Assembly (NCBI GenBank): GCA_030144725.1
Contig: JASKMD010000031.1
Span: forward strand, 699,501-763,500
DNA: 64,000 nucleotides
Reading direction: 5' to 3'
Source of the DNA: Haematococcus lacustris
Lineage: Eukaryota > Chlorophyta > Chlorophyceae > Chlamydomonadales > Haematococcaceae
Below the pieces are notes generated by a model. That model saw only the letters and a list, made by a program, of their open reading frames with translations. It had not been told where the DNA came from and made no database searches. The stretch's first letter is position 1, and the number at the start of each line of letters is the position of its first letter. The position numbers and the translations under genes were made by a program. Positions 45,901 to 56,935 of the stretch are shown here, piece after piece.

Positions 45901-48900
45901 CCTTGGCCTGCCTGGCTGACAGCCTGTTGGAGCTGAGCCTGCTGGGTGTGGGGGAGGCCCCAGGCCAGCCCGGCTCAGCAGCCTTACAGGTGGGTGGGTG
46001 TTGCTGCCCTCCCACCCCACACCTCTACAGGGGCACTGCTGGTTTGAACTGAGGACCTGAGCGGCTCAGTAGGTTAGTGACCCAGTGCAAGATGGACGGT
46101 GAACCCCTGCTGTGGACGCCAAGACCTCTCACCTTACCTACTCCCTTTTCTTTCTCTTCTTCTCCTCTCTTTCTCTTACCTGTACGCAACCATGAAGCGA
46201 GTCGTCCCTTTCCATCACGAACCCATCAGTCACAGGATGTTGCAGGCCTGCCAGGATGACATCCTCCCTGGCATCAACTGATTCAATGGTTTTAAATTGA
46301 GCTCTCACCAGTGTTGTTCTCTACAGCGTCCCTGACTGGAGCACCGTATGCTCCCTGCACCTGCACCTGCACCTGCACCTGCACCTGCACCTGCACCTGC
46401 ACCTGCACCTGCACCTGCACCTGCACCTGCACCTGCACCTGCACCTGCACCTGCACCTGCACCTGCACCTGCACCTGCACCTGCACCTGCACCTGCACCT
46501 GCACCTGCACCTGCACCTGCACCTGCACCTGCACGCAGCCCTCCCGCAGCGCCGCCCTGGCCCTGAGCACGGCCATGTTCACCTCAGGCCAGCAGCACCT
46601 GGTGCCCCGGGTCCTGCAGCTGGCTGCATGGGACGGACAGCCTGGCCTCCACCACCTGGCCCAGGTGTGCTCCAACCTCCCACCACCATGCAGCCAGCTG
46701 CCAGCCAGCTGCTGGGCAGCTTCTAAGCAGCTTCCAGGCAGCTTCCAGGCAGCTTCCTGATATCTGTTTGTCAGTGTGCAGGCACCTTCCACCACCATCA
46801 CCTTCCAGCCGTCAGCCAGGCAGCATGGTGGCAGCATGGTGCGGCGGCAGGAGGCCTCTGGTGCTGCACCCACCCAGCCAGGTGTCAGCCCCCAGCACAG
46901 CCCCCCTGCCTGCTGCCTGGCCCCCACCTTGAGTGTTGTGTTTGAAGCTCACTCTCATAGTGTGACACAGGGTGTTCCATCTGCCTCCCAGCCAACCCTT
47001 GTCTCCCTGTTCAGGTATTGACAGGGGCAGGCAGGGGCGCATCCTGTCTCATAGGGCTGCTGCTGCTGCCATCAACCCAGCTGCCCCTGCTGCTGCTGCC
47101 CCTGCTGCTGCTGCCCCTCCTGCTGCTGCCCCTCCTGCTGCTGCTGCCCCTGCTGCTGCTGCCCGTGCTGCTGCTGCCCCTGCTGCTGCTGCTGCCACCG
47201 CCGCCGCCACTGCTTGCTTGGATGATATAGATGTGAGCGTCAGGCGAGCGATGGGTGAGGGGTTCGAACCCTGCTGCTCGCAGGCCTTGGCCCAGGAGTT
47301 TCACCAGCGCCTGCAAACACCTCCCCGCCAGCAGGACTGCCTCATCATAACTCGTTATGTCAACAAGGCGGCCCGCCTGGGCTGGGCTGTACAGCTTCCC
47401 TTGCCCCCTGCCCCTCCCCCTCCCCCTGCCCCTGCCCCAGTATCCCTCCACTGCCACCGCTCCCTCCCTCACCCCCTCCCCGTCCCTCCCCCTGTCAGCA
47501 ATGCAAAGAGCAAGCTCTTCAGCACTGTGGGCCAGACAGCCACAATTGACTCCTGCTCCCAGCTATCCCTCCCCCAGGCTGCAGGCGCACCCGCAGACCA
47601 CCAGCGACGAAACCTGGGTGTTGAAGCAGGTCGGGCAGCAGGCGTGCTGCTGCCTCCACTGCTGCCCAGCTTATCCACACCCACAGTATTTGCAGCCCAG
47701 CAAGGTGCTGCCACATCGCCACCCTGGTCACCCTGCTGCTGCCCTGACCCCCCACCCTCCCTGCCTTCCCAGCCCTTAGTGCAGACCCGATCCAGGCTAC
47801 TGCAAAGCTGGCTGGATCAAGCAGGACAGCATCCAGGACATCAGCAGGACCAGCAGCCTCTGCAGCAGCAGGGTCAACAGCAGCACAAGCTGCAGCCGGG
47901 GCAGCAGCAGGGGCAGCAGCTGGGGCAGCAGCAGGGGCAGGACGAGGAGGCAGAGGAGGAAGTGGGGCAGGAGCTGCCAGAGCCCTGGCTGATGAGTCGC
48001 AGCAGCACTGCCACCTCACACCTCCCCCGGCTGCCGAGCGTGCTCAACTCCTGGGGCAGCGGCGACTGGGAGCTGGTGCTAGGGAGCGATGAAGAGGATC
48101 AGGGACGCCCCACCCCACCCCTCCCAGCCTCCCCACCCGACACCAAGCTGGAGGGGGCTGGGTCAGGTGAGAGGGTAGCTGCCCGCACTGCACCTGCCCC
48201 TGCACCGGCCACCCAGGGGGCACTGGCAGGGCTGCAGCTGCAGGCTGGCAGCTGATGTGAGCTGGAGCAGGATGTCCCCAGCTGAGGCTGGGGGGGTGCT
48301 GGGTGCTGCTGGGTCAGGGCCCCTGGCTGGGCTGGGCTGGGCTGGGCTGGGCTGGGCTGGGCTGGGCTGGGCTGGGCTGGGCTGGGCTGGGCTGGGCTGG
48401 GCTGGGCTGGGCTGGGCTGGGCTGGGCTGGGCTGGGCTGGGCTGGGCTGGCCTGGCCTGGCCTGGCCTGGCCTGGCCTGGCCTGGCCTGGCCTGGCCTGG
48501 GCTGGGCTGGGCTGGGCTGGGCTGGGCTGGGCTGGGCTGGGCTTGGCTGGGCTGGCCTGGCCTGGGCTGGGCTGGCCTGGCCTGGGCTGGGCTGGGCTCC
48601 TTCATCTTACTACTTTGTGCTTTCATGTCAGCGGGAGTGAGTTCAGGCAGCGGGTGTGCCCCTAGGGGTCAGGGCCCCTAGCTAGCTGGTCAGCTAGCTG
48701 GTCAGGGCTGACCTCCCATGGGTCGGCTGGCACTGCTGCAGCTGACGTGTGCGGGGGACTGGCCGGCAGGGCCCTGCCTGCTGGCTGCTCATGGCTGACT
48801 GGGTTGCCCTGGGACACCTCGCAGCGGGTGGCGCACAGCTGGCAGTGTGGCTGCAGCAGGCTGTCGGGAGTGGCAGCGGGGTGTGAGGCAGCAGTCGGCA

Positions 48901-50293
48901 GCAGCTCCATCATCATATCCATACACCACCATGTCCGCATACACCACCATGTCCACATCAGTGCCGTGCACTCTGGGCTGGGGGGTGCTGGGGGCTGGCA
49001 GGGGGCGCTGGCAGTGCTGCGGCTGCTGGCCATCAGCTGATGTGAGCTGGGGCTGGATGTCTGGGCTGGGGGGGTGCTGGGGGCTGGGTCAGGTGAGGGG
49101 TCAGCTGCACACCAGCCGCACACCACCATGTCCATCAGTTAAGGCCATCACTCAGCTGCCTGTCCCGCCTGCATGACTGCGCAGGGCTGGTAGCTGGTAG
49201 CTGTGTCAAGGCCGGTGTTGGGGAGCATGGGGAGGGGCTGGACCTGTCCGCCGAGACGCTGCACTACATCTGCCCGCTCTCCGGCACGTTGCACTCCCTG
49301 GCCAAGCTGGGCAGCGACTGCCTGACCCTGCCCCTCACCGGCCTGACGCTGGGCTCGCAGCAGCCAACAGCGCATGCGCCACCGGCCTGTGGCCCCCGCC
49401 CCTGGTCTAACTGCACCCAGCCTAGCTCAGGCCAAGGTCCGGCGGCGCTGCTGCTGCTGCGGGGGGATGACCCGGGTCAGCAGGTGGCTGCCGCCCCAGT
49501 GCAGCCGCGCCCACCCTGCCCCCCCTGGGCCCCCCCTGGGCCGGCTGTTGAGGCGGCTGCTGGGGGAATGACAAGTGATGTGGCAGCTCGCCTACTGACC
49601 TCAGCATCTGCAAGTGGGGGGCAGGCAGGGGCAGGGGCAGGGGCAGGGGCAGGGGCAGGGGCAGGGGCAGGGGCAGGGGCAGGGGCAGTCCAGCCAGGGG
49701 GGCTGACCCGCCAGTGTTCCAGTCAGTCATACCCAGCAGGAGGAGGAGGGGCTAGCCAGCGTCAGCCCCTCCAGGACGTCACCGCCCACACCCTGCTGCA
49801 GCTTACAGCCAGCTGCCCGCCAGCAGCCCCCACCTACAACTGCCATCAAGCCCACAAGGCAGCCAGGCAGCAGCCGCCCGGCAGCTGGGGCGCGGCAGGG
49901 CTGGTGAGGCAGCTGCTCCCCCCTGTGCCGTGCCCCAAGGCCAGGCTGGCAGCCAAGGGCAGCCAGCCCCAGCTGCTGCCAGCTGCCAGGGGGGCGAGGG
50001 GCAGGGAGTGGGGGGCGGAGGTGCAGGGTGCTGTCCTGAAGCCCACCCACCCTCCCACCCAGCCTTGCGTCCACCCCCCACTCACCACCTCCCAATCCTG
50101 CAACACAGCAGGTGGCAGCCTGCCCCACTCCCAGCCCCAGATGCAGCAGCTGTGCCCGTGGCAGCTGGCCCTCCCCCTCCCCCTCCCCCTCCCCACACAC
50201 CGTGCAGCCTCCTGGGATGGGGCAGGGGCAGGGGCCAGGCCCGCTCCCCCCCGCTGCCTAGTCAGCAGCACCCCCCTGGCAGTCATACTCTGA
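42976..50293 (+). CDS. Cyclin with long C-terminal extension
   Basis: Cyclins activate cyclin-dependent kinases. Exons: 42976-43092, 43357-43440, 43508-43713, 44685-44799, 45239-45376, 45888-45989, 46539-46664, 46782-46881, 47015-48166, 49185-50293; all junctions are in phase and sum to 1,082 aa. The cyclin box starts near residue 80: [69 protein letters not shown] and [10 protein letters not shown]. The C-terminal cyclin fold has [15 protein letters not shown] and [14 protein letters not shown]. The tail is Ala-, Pro- and Gln-rich with acidic [16 protein letters not shown] and [13 protein letters not shown]. If the donor at 48167 is not used, the protein stops at 48253-48255. The subtype (A/B or D) is not settled. 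The exon at 43357-43440 and the start are the weakest parts. The gene begins 158 bp after the lipocalin-like gene on the same strand. Confidence 0.85.
44925..45060. repeat. Pyrimidine-rich CTCCTC tract in a cyclin intron
   Basis: A nearly pure TCC/CTCCTT strand-asymmetric tract in the intron between 44685-44799 and 45239-45376. A similar but shorter tract is at 45415-45490 in the next intron. Such tracts can extend polypyrimidine signals or form triplex DNA. Confidence 0.85.
46354..46534. repeat. (CACCTG)n hexanucleotide array at a cyclin splice acceptor
   Basis: About 30 perfect copies directly before the acceptor gcacgcag, whose exon (46539) restarts the cyclin fold. The array therefore takes the place of the polypyrimidine tract. 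Reading it as coding would give Cys-Thr or Pro-Ala repeats with no counterpart in cyclins. Confidence 0.93.
48322..48597. repeat. (GGGCT)n/(GGCCT)n pentanucleotide array
   Basis: About 55 copies of a 5-bp unit. An outer block of gctgg units surrounds a central block of cctgg units (about 48450-48498), then mixed units. It lies in the proposed last cyclin intron. If the earlier cyclin stop is used, it lies in the 3' flank. Confidence 0.93.
49619..49688. repeat. (GGGGCA)n array inside the last cyclin exon
   Basis: About eleven copies of a hexanucleotide that encode an Ala-Gly repeat in the open frame. The frame stays open on both sides, so the array appears to be translated. Confidence 0.8.
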
Positions 50294-52055
50294 TGTGGTG
50301 TCAGTAGCCACGGCCACTGTGTGTGTGTGTGTCTAGCACTGATGGCGATGGAGCAGGCTGTGGAGCCTGCAGGCAGGGGTGGTCTGCAGGCAGGGGCAGC
50401 AAGGAAGGGGCAGCAAGGAAGGGGCAGCAAGGAAGGGGCAGCAAGGAAGGGGCAGCAAGGAAGGGGCAGCAAGGAAGGGGCAGCAAGGAAGGGGCAGCAA
50501 GGAAGGGGCAGCAAGGAAGGGGCACCTCCAGTATTGACCAGCACTGACAGCTCAGACGCAGGTTGTTAAGAGACGGTCTGCAAGCCTTAGGCAGTCCTTA
50601 GGCTGTTGCTTGACTTGGTGCAGTCTGTTGGTCTCATGACCACCGAGCTGCAACCAGGCAAGGCAGGGTCACCAAGGCAGGGGCAGGGCACCAAGGCAGG
50701 GTCACTTGGGTTTAGCAATAACTGGGTGCGTCGCCACATTCAGCAGCAGAAGCGCAGGCTATTGTTCTAAATGGGCTACCAAGCTTCAGCCACAAGAGTT
50801 ATGGTCGTTGCAACCACTGTCAGCAGCAAAGCAGGGCAGTCAGGCAGAGAGCGCTCTGCAGGTTTTTGGCTCTTAGGGGAATAGAAGGAGGTTCAGGTGG
50901 GGCAGGTTGGGGCAGCCAAGTGGGGCAGCCAGGCAGCGAGGCCCCATCAGGGTAGGGCCACCTGCCTTGCCACGTCTGCAGCCCACCAGCAGCTTTGAAT
51001 AGGGGGTGGGGTAGGGGTGGGGTAGGGGTGGGGTAGGGGTGGGGTAGGGGTGGGGTAGGGGTGGTGGTTGGGGCTGCAGCTGGACAATTGAACAAATGAA
51101 GGCGGAACAACAATGTTGCGGCCTTGCTATAAACGTGCCACGCATCTCTAGGCAGCAGCCAGCGGGGTAGCCAGGCAGCCAGCCTTACCATGTACTGAAC
51201 AACGCTACACAGGCGTCTTCTGCAACGGCGTCTTCTGCAAAGGCGACTTCTGCAAAGGCGACTTCTGCGAAGGCAAAGCTGCACCCAAATGACCAAGCAC
51301 AAGCCGAGCTAGGTGCCAAGAGAGGGGGGATGGCGTCCACTGACTCGTGCTTACTGGCAGCAGCACCAATCGCAACAAGGGAGCCATGCAAGCGTAGGGC
51401 ATGTGAATGCATGGATCAGGATATATGCATGCATGCATGAAAGCATGCGGGTGCATCTTGCCACAATGCATGTCAGAGCGAGCTGGTGGTCAGGGTTCGA
51501 TTCCTAGCTTGCCGTCGCTAGTCTGTTGGCCAGCATGTGCTCAGTTGCAGCGGTAGGATGTGTGAGAGGAGCTGCCATCAGAGGGAACAGGGCACGCCAG
51601 TAACCTGCAGCAGGTGCCTGTCTCGATTTCTTGTGGGTTTCTGGATTGTTGGGAGCATGCGTGCAGGTGGCCTGGAGTGAATGTGCGCTGCAGGTTGGCG
51701 TGTGATTTAGTTGTTGCTGTGTGTGGCAGTAGGCGACGTGGTAGGTTGTAGGCACAAGTTCTGGGGCGTGTGATTTCTGGGCTGGCAGTGTGTGTGATGC
51801 GAGCTTCAAAATCCTCTGGGCTGGCAGAGTGTGCGCGTTTGATGTGAGCATCACAGTCCTAGTACCTAGCTCTAGAGGGCAGCAGCATCAGCAATGCTCA
51901 ATGGTAGCTCGATGGCCAATGCTCATGCTCATGCTCAATGCTAATGCTCAATGCTCGATGCTCATGCTCAATGGTAGCTCAGAAACGATTCAGTGGTGGT
52001 GGTGGTGAGCAAGACACCGTGTAGCGATGTCACAGTTTGCTGCTCCAGGGTGGTT

Positions 52056-52090
<35 letters not shown>

Positions 52091-53277
52091 GCCGAGTGGT
52101 AGCTCAGGCATGAGCCAGGAATGCTCAGCTGACCTTGGACCTGGGCGACAATGACTTCCAGGGGTGCAGCAAGGGTCTCTTTGAGCTGTAGGGATGGCTG
52201 GGCTGCTGCCGTGCTTGCCTTGCTGGACTGCCGCTTGCCATGCGTTGCGCCTGTGGTGGAGTATGAGTACATATTGCTCACCGGCATTATGCACTTTGCG
52301 TGAGTGTTTACAAGGGTTTTTCCAAAGCTGCCCTCTCTCACAGGGTTTAGGAACTGGCAAGCAGGTAGGTGCGCAGCCAAGCAGGCGAATGAGGCCACAG
52401 ATGGGGAGGTGCCTTCCTACATGGCCTTGGCATGTTCTCGGCAGAAGCAGGGCCATGCCCACCGCAAAGGGGTAGGGGTTGGGTGTAGCCCCCAATTGCA
52501 GAGGACATCATCACAGCGGATAGGGCCCAGCAAGGGGCAGGAGATGAGGAGTATGGGGGGGATGGGGATAGGGATGACCACCACCCCCATGCACTCATCA
52601 CATGAAAAGTCATCAACATAGCAGGCATGTCAGGTTGTAGTGCTGTAGCGCAGGATGTTCAAGGCGATTCCGCGGTGAATTGCGGGGGTGTTGTGGGCAA
52701 GTCCCGGGCTTGAGCAAAAGTAGTAGGTAGCATGAGAGGTTCTATTGGAGTGCTTGCATGAGTGCAACGGCTTGCATGTAGGGAGCGCAATCTAGTCGAG
52801 ATCTCGACGAGATCTCGACGAGTCAAATCTAGTCGAGATCTCGACTCGATTTGACTCGACTAGACGGGTTTTTTTGAATTCTGCCATGGGATGATTTCAC
52901 TCCGCCCACTCAACTAGCTGCAGGCAGGCTAGGTGCATCTATCTGCCGGCCTGCGTGCAAGGCACTATGTAACAGTTGTGTTTGTAAGGTCGGAATGCAT
53001 GTTTGGCTGAGGCATAAGTGCCGCCAAGCATGCTGAGTTGTGCGGCTATTGTGTCCACGTAGAGCGAGTGTATACGTACTCAGCGACAGCCTCGGAGTCC
53101 TGTAGTGGTAATACAGTGTACTTACATCGTGACGACGTCGTAAAGAACTAAATCAGGATAATAGTCATTGCGAACCATGAAGTCTCTAAAACGTTGAGTG
53201 TCAGGATTACTACACACTACGAGTTGGGGAAGTGATGGTGGCCTGCAGTGATTGTACTAGGAGGTGGTGGTGGCTGC
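50294..53277. other. Gene-poor region with short satellites
   Basis: No gene recognised. It contains a 14-bp satellite (ggggcagcaaggaa, about ten copies, 50390-50523), a ggggtaggggt tract (51000-51062), cttctgcaaaggcga repeats (51215-51282), a (CAG)n run (52053-52089) and an unusual palindrome with a T run at 52790-52875. A ggttcgattcc motif near 51500 is not backed by a cloverleaf. Confidence 0.55.
52790..52875. repeat. Dense palindrome followed by T7
   Basis: A perfect 16-bp palindrome, agtcgagatctcgact (52831-52846), is extended to a 36-bp near-perfect palindrome by agtcaaatc/gatttgact arms. Partial copies of the core (tcgagatctcgac, gagatctcgacg) lie just upstream. A run of seven T starts at 52869. 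It could form a strong cruciform or RNA hairpin. Confidence 0.8.
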
Positions 53278-53338
53278 TTACTCGCCCATGCGCGCGAGGA
53301 GCTGAGCCTCAGTGTTGTGGCGAGCACCCAACCCAGCG
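53278..53338 (-). pseudogene. 3' end of hAT transposase, separated by insertion
   Basis: Read on the minus strand after the CCCAGCG duplication, this continues the transposase frame ending at 58453 as LGARHNTEAQLLARMGE and then TAA (53278-53280). It is the displaced last 17 codons of the hAT gene split by the 5.1-kb element. Confidence 0.75.
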
Positions 53339-53925
53339 CAATCAAGTCTCCCGGTAACTCTTCCACCTGTGAGGTAGAATTACTTCCCGCTGTCAGGTGG
53401 AATAGCGCAACCGCCAAACCGCTGCCCGCACAGGTCGTGTTGCTCTATCTAGGGCCATCTGCAGCTCTGCGGAAAAGACGGCTGCGCAGCAGGGTAAAGA
53501 ATGCCCATGGTAATCCTCTCCAGTAGCCTCAGCGCCGGCAGCTCCTACCAGCACCAGACAAGGCGCACCAGCTGCAGTGCACAAATCAGCTGCTGGGCCA
53601 ACGCTACGTCCGTACCAGCTGCTGCGGATGCTAAGGATGGACTGCGGTCCCAGCGGCCAACGCAGCTCGCGCAGTAGGAAACGGTCGCTCCCACCCAGGT
53701 ATGAGCTGCGTTGTGCCCGTTGTTGCTGGTATACCCACACATGTTGTTGCTTGCTGCTGTTGTTGCACCTCACCAGCTCAAGTGCTTAATGCACAGCTAT
53801 GCGCTGCATTGCTTCACTCCTATGTGTGTCATCGTGCTGGTTGTGGTGCTCGCCCACAGGTATGGCGACACAGAAGCGTATCACCCGTGAGCAGACATTG
53901 CCCCAAAAGGGGCGAAGCCATGTTG
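53339..53925 (+). repeat. Left arm of long inverted repeat
   Basis: Matches 57869-58452 on the opposite strand, with only scattered substitutions over about 585 bp. The longest shared open frame (minus strand, 53393-53773; 126 codons) differs between arms mainly at amino-acid-changing sites, so it is probably not a protein under selection. Confidence 0.9.
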
Positions 53926-54049
53926 GAAGAGTTACAGGTGGAAGAGTTACTGGGACACTTGATTGGCTGCCCCGCAGCCAGCCCAGCCTATGCGAAGCCG
54001 ACCTGGTCAGCAACCCACGACCAGCCAGAGCTCTAGGACCGCCGCATCC

Positions 54050-54712
54050 CAGTCCCGCCCCACCCCCTCCCAACCTTGCGTTGCCCCTTCCCTCCCTGCC
54101 CACCCCTGCCCCACCCCCTCCCACCCCTGCCTCACCCCCTCCCACCCCTGCCCCACCCCCTTCCTGCCTTGCGTTGCCCCTCCCCTCCCTGCCCAACCCT
54201 GCCCCACCCCCTCCCAGCCCTGCCCCACCCCCTCCCAGCCCTGCCCCACCCCCTCCCAGCCCTGCCCCACCCCCTCCCATCCTTGCGTTGCCCCTCCCCT
54301 CCCTGCCCAACCCTACCCCACCCCCTCCCAACCTTGCGTTGCCCCTCCCCTCCCTGCCCAGCCCTGCCCCACCCCCTCCCACCCCTGCCCCACCCTATCC
54401 CAACCCTGCCCCATCCCAGCCCTGCCCCACCCCATCCCAACCCTGCCCTACCCCCTCCCAACCTTGCGTTGCCCCTCCCCTCCCTGCCCAGCCGTGCCCC
54501 ACACCCTGCTAGCCCTGCCCCACCCACTCCCAGCCCTGCCCCACCCTATCCCAGCCCTGCCCCACCCCAGCCCTGCCCTGCCCTGCCCTGCCGTGCCCTG
54601 CCCTGCCCTGCCCAGCCCTGCCTTGCCCAGCCCTGCCCTGCCCAGCCCTGCCCTGCCCTGCCCTCCCCTGCCCTGCCCTGCCCTCCCCTGCCCTGCCCTG
54701 CCTGTAGGTGTG
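54050..54712. repeat. C-rich repeat block (ccctgccccaccccctccca)
   Basis: Irregular tandem repeats of a ccctgccccaccccctccc-type unit, ending in shorter ccctg/cccag units near 54570-54710. All plus-strand frames read as Pro/Ala/Cys-rich noise. It lies inside the 5.1-kb element. Confidence 0.9.
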
Positions 54713-55335
54713 TGGCAGTGCAGGCTGCATGTAGCAGCAGGCTGTTGGTGTGCTACACTGCATGAGCAGCAGCAGTAGGAGCAGGCTGTAGTGCATGAGC
54801 AGCAGTGCAAGGACAGCTGCAGCAGCAGGCTGTGCGCTTGTAACAGTGCAGGTAGCAGCAGGCTGCAGGTGTGCAGGCTGCAGGTGTGTGCAGGTGTGCA
54901 GGCTGCAGGTAGCAGCAGGCTGCAGGTGTGTTGCAGTGCATGAGCAGCAGCAGCAGGCAGCAGTGCATGTGACGAAGTGCATGAGCAGCAGCAGGCTGTA
55001 GCGCATGAGCAGCTGTGCAAGGACAGCAGCAGCGGGAGGCTGTAGGTGTGTGGCAGTGCAGGCTGCAGGTAGCAGCAGGCTGTAGGTGTGCTGCAGTGCA
55101 TGAGCAGCAGCAGCAGGCTGCAGTGCATGTGTTTTAGTGCATGAGCAGCAACAGCAGCAGGCTGTAGTGCAACGAGCAGCAGTGCATGGGCAGCAGCAGC
55201 AGCAGGTTGTAGGTGTGTTGCGGTGCATGATTAGCAGCAAGAGCAGCAGGCTGTAGTGCATGAGCGATGCATGGACAGCAGCAGCAGGCTGTAGGTGTGT
55301 GGCAATGCAGGCTGCAGGTAGCAGCAGTGCCCATC
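54713..55335. repeat. gtagcagcaggctg interspersed tandem repeats
   Basis: Many diverged copies of units such as gcagtgcaggctgca, gtagcagcaggctgt and gcatgagcagcagcag. No gene is recognised. This block continues the low-complexity interior of the 5.1-kb element. Confidence 0.88.
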
Positions 55336-55535
55336 AGTCAGAGCCCATCAGTGCAGTCAGAGCCCATCTGAGAAGAATGTTGCATGGTACAAAAGCTTTC
55401 AAGAGGCTGTCCTGAGCGTCCGTTCAGTTCCATGCCACACAACGTGAATTGTAAGCTGTGAATGGTCAAGATGTAATGAAGAAAACGGTGGTGGTCATTA
55501 GCCGTGTATCCTCTTCTCAAACGATTCCTACGCCC

Positions 55536-55935
55536 CTTGTATGGACAACACCACCACGCGGTGATGCGCTTAGGCCGCAAATGTGGTAGCCACCTGCTAC
55601 AAACCCCCTTTGCATGTATGCATCACGGTCATGCTTAGCAAGTGCAACCCTGGCAGTGATCCACACCCAATGTGTCACAGCTTGCTGGACCACGGATGGT
55701 ACCTATAGTGGAGGCTCACCACGTCTAGCCACATGCTAGGGTGTGGTGCGCCACATGCCCCTTGTATGGACAACACCACCACGCGGTGATGCGCTAATGC
55801 TGCAAACGTAGTAGCCACCTGCTACATACCCCCTTTGCATGTATGCATCACGGTCATGCTTAGCAAGTGCAGGCCTGGCAGTGATCCAGCCACATGCTAG
55901 GGTGTGGTGCGCGTTATGCCCCTTGTATGGACAAC
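55536..55935 (+). repeat. Tandem duplication of about 220 bp
   Basis: A unit starting ccccttgtatggacaaca and running through ccctttgcatgtatgcatca to ctggcagtgatcca occurs at about 55536 and 55757. A third, truncated start is at about 55919. Copies differ by a few substitutions and small indels. Confidence 0.85.
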
Positions 55936-56274
55936 AACACACAGCTAGGTCCTGGAGACGCATCCATAACAATGTAGTGTGTGCATGTGGTCGGTGCATG
56001 AGGGCGACACTAGGGGTATCAGGCTTGCAGCTGCAAACCATGCTATCACTTGCGTCTCGTGAGTAGTGCATTACATCAAGGCTTGGTAAGGCACGTTATG
56101 CTAGCAAGGGCAAGAACACGAGAACGTTACGAAGATGGGTTATCCGTACAAGCGGGCCATCCATGCACTAACCGGTTGTCAGCTTGACACAAAACATCCT
56201 ACCCTCCCACTATTACATTAGAAGACTAGGTATCATTGAGACTTCAAGGCTGTGTGACGTACGCTTGCATCAAC

Positions 56275-56517
56275 ATGATGTTGCATACTCAACATGACTT
56301 TACAGGAGCCAAAATTACGATGCATGGCAAGTACATGACACACATCACCCCAACCCTTTTCAATGCCATTCACAAAGCCAAGCAGCCCAATGTCTCGCCA
56401 TCATCTGTGGGTGCTATTATCCACACAGCAAGGAAGTCAAGAAGCTCAAGACATACATGGGACAAGCGCAATTGTTTTCACTTGTCCCACAGGGGCCAAG
56501 GGGCAGGTGGCCAGTAG
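56275..56517 (+). CDS. Unidentified ORF inside the 5.1-kb element
   Basis: From ATG at 56275: MMLHTQHDFTGAKITMHGKY, THITPTLFNAIHKAKQPNVS, then SSVGAIIHTARKSRSSRHTW, to a stop at 56515-56517. The composition is balanced, unlike the surrounding repeats, and the frame is open upstream to 56236. It could be a remnant of element-encoded protein. I recognise no family and no splice context supports a larger gene. Confidence 0.3.
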   Translation: MMLHTQHDFTGAKITMHGKYMTHITPTLFNAIHKAKQPNVSPSSVGAIIHTARKSRSSRHTWDKRNCFHLSHRGQGAGGQ

Positions 56518-56639
56518 GGCTGAGCCCGGCTAAGCTAAGCAGAGGCTGTGTTGTGGCAGGTAAGGGGGAATGGTAGAAAGGAAGGGGAGAGGAGGTGCCC
56601 ATCAGACCTGCAACCAAGGGGCATGCACATGAGGGAGGA

Positions 56640-56935
56640 GGTTAGGCTGGGTATTGGGTGTCGGCCACTTGCCGGCAGGCGATTAGCTAGAAAGGGACGA
56701 ATGAGAAGGGGCAGGGAGAAGAGGGCTACTACTAGCTCTAGGCTGCCCGCTGGGGTGGGGGACTTGGTGGTAGTGGTTGGACAGCAGAGGGAAGGAGCAA
56801 GAAGCCAAGGGGCAGGAGGCCAGCTGGGCTGGGCTGGGTGTCAGCCACTTGCCAGCAGGCGGTTAGCCAGGCGGTTACCTAGGGCAGGCAGGAGAGGAAG
56901 AAGAGGAATGAGAATGGGCAGGGAGAAGAGGGACA
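56640..56935 (+). repeat. Imperfect tandem duplication, purine-rich
   Basis: A segment with gtcggccacttgccggcagg and gggcagggagaagaggg at about 56655-56728 recurs at about 56838-56933 with a small expansion. No gene is recognised here or in the remaining interior to 57868, where a minus-strand frame is kept open by repeats. Confidence 0.7.

Noticed and set aside
47255..47280. Second tRNA-like motif ggttcgaaccc
   Set aside because: It lies in a well-phased cyclin exon and no cloverleaf can be drawn.
51485..51520. tRNA-like T-arm motif ggttcgattcc
   Set aside because: The would-be T stem has mismatches, and no D arm, anticodon arm or acceptor stem fits upstream.
53393..53773. 126-codon open frame present in both inverted arms (also 58018-58398)
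   Set aside because: Differences between the arms are mostly amino-acid-changing, there is no recognised domain, and its conservation is explained by the recent duplication of the arm DNA.
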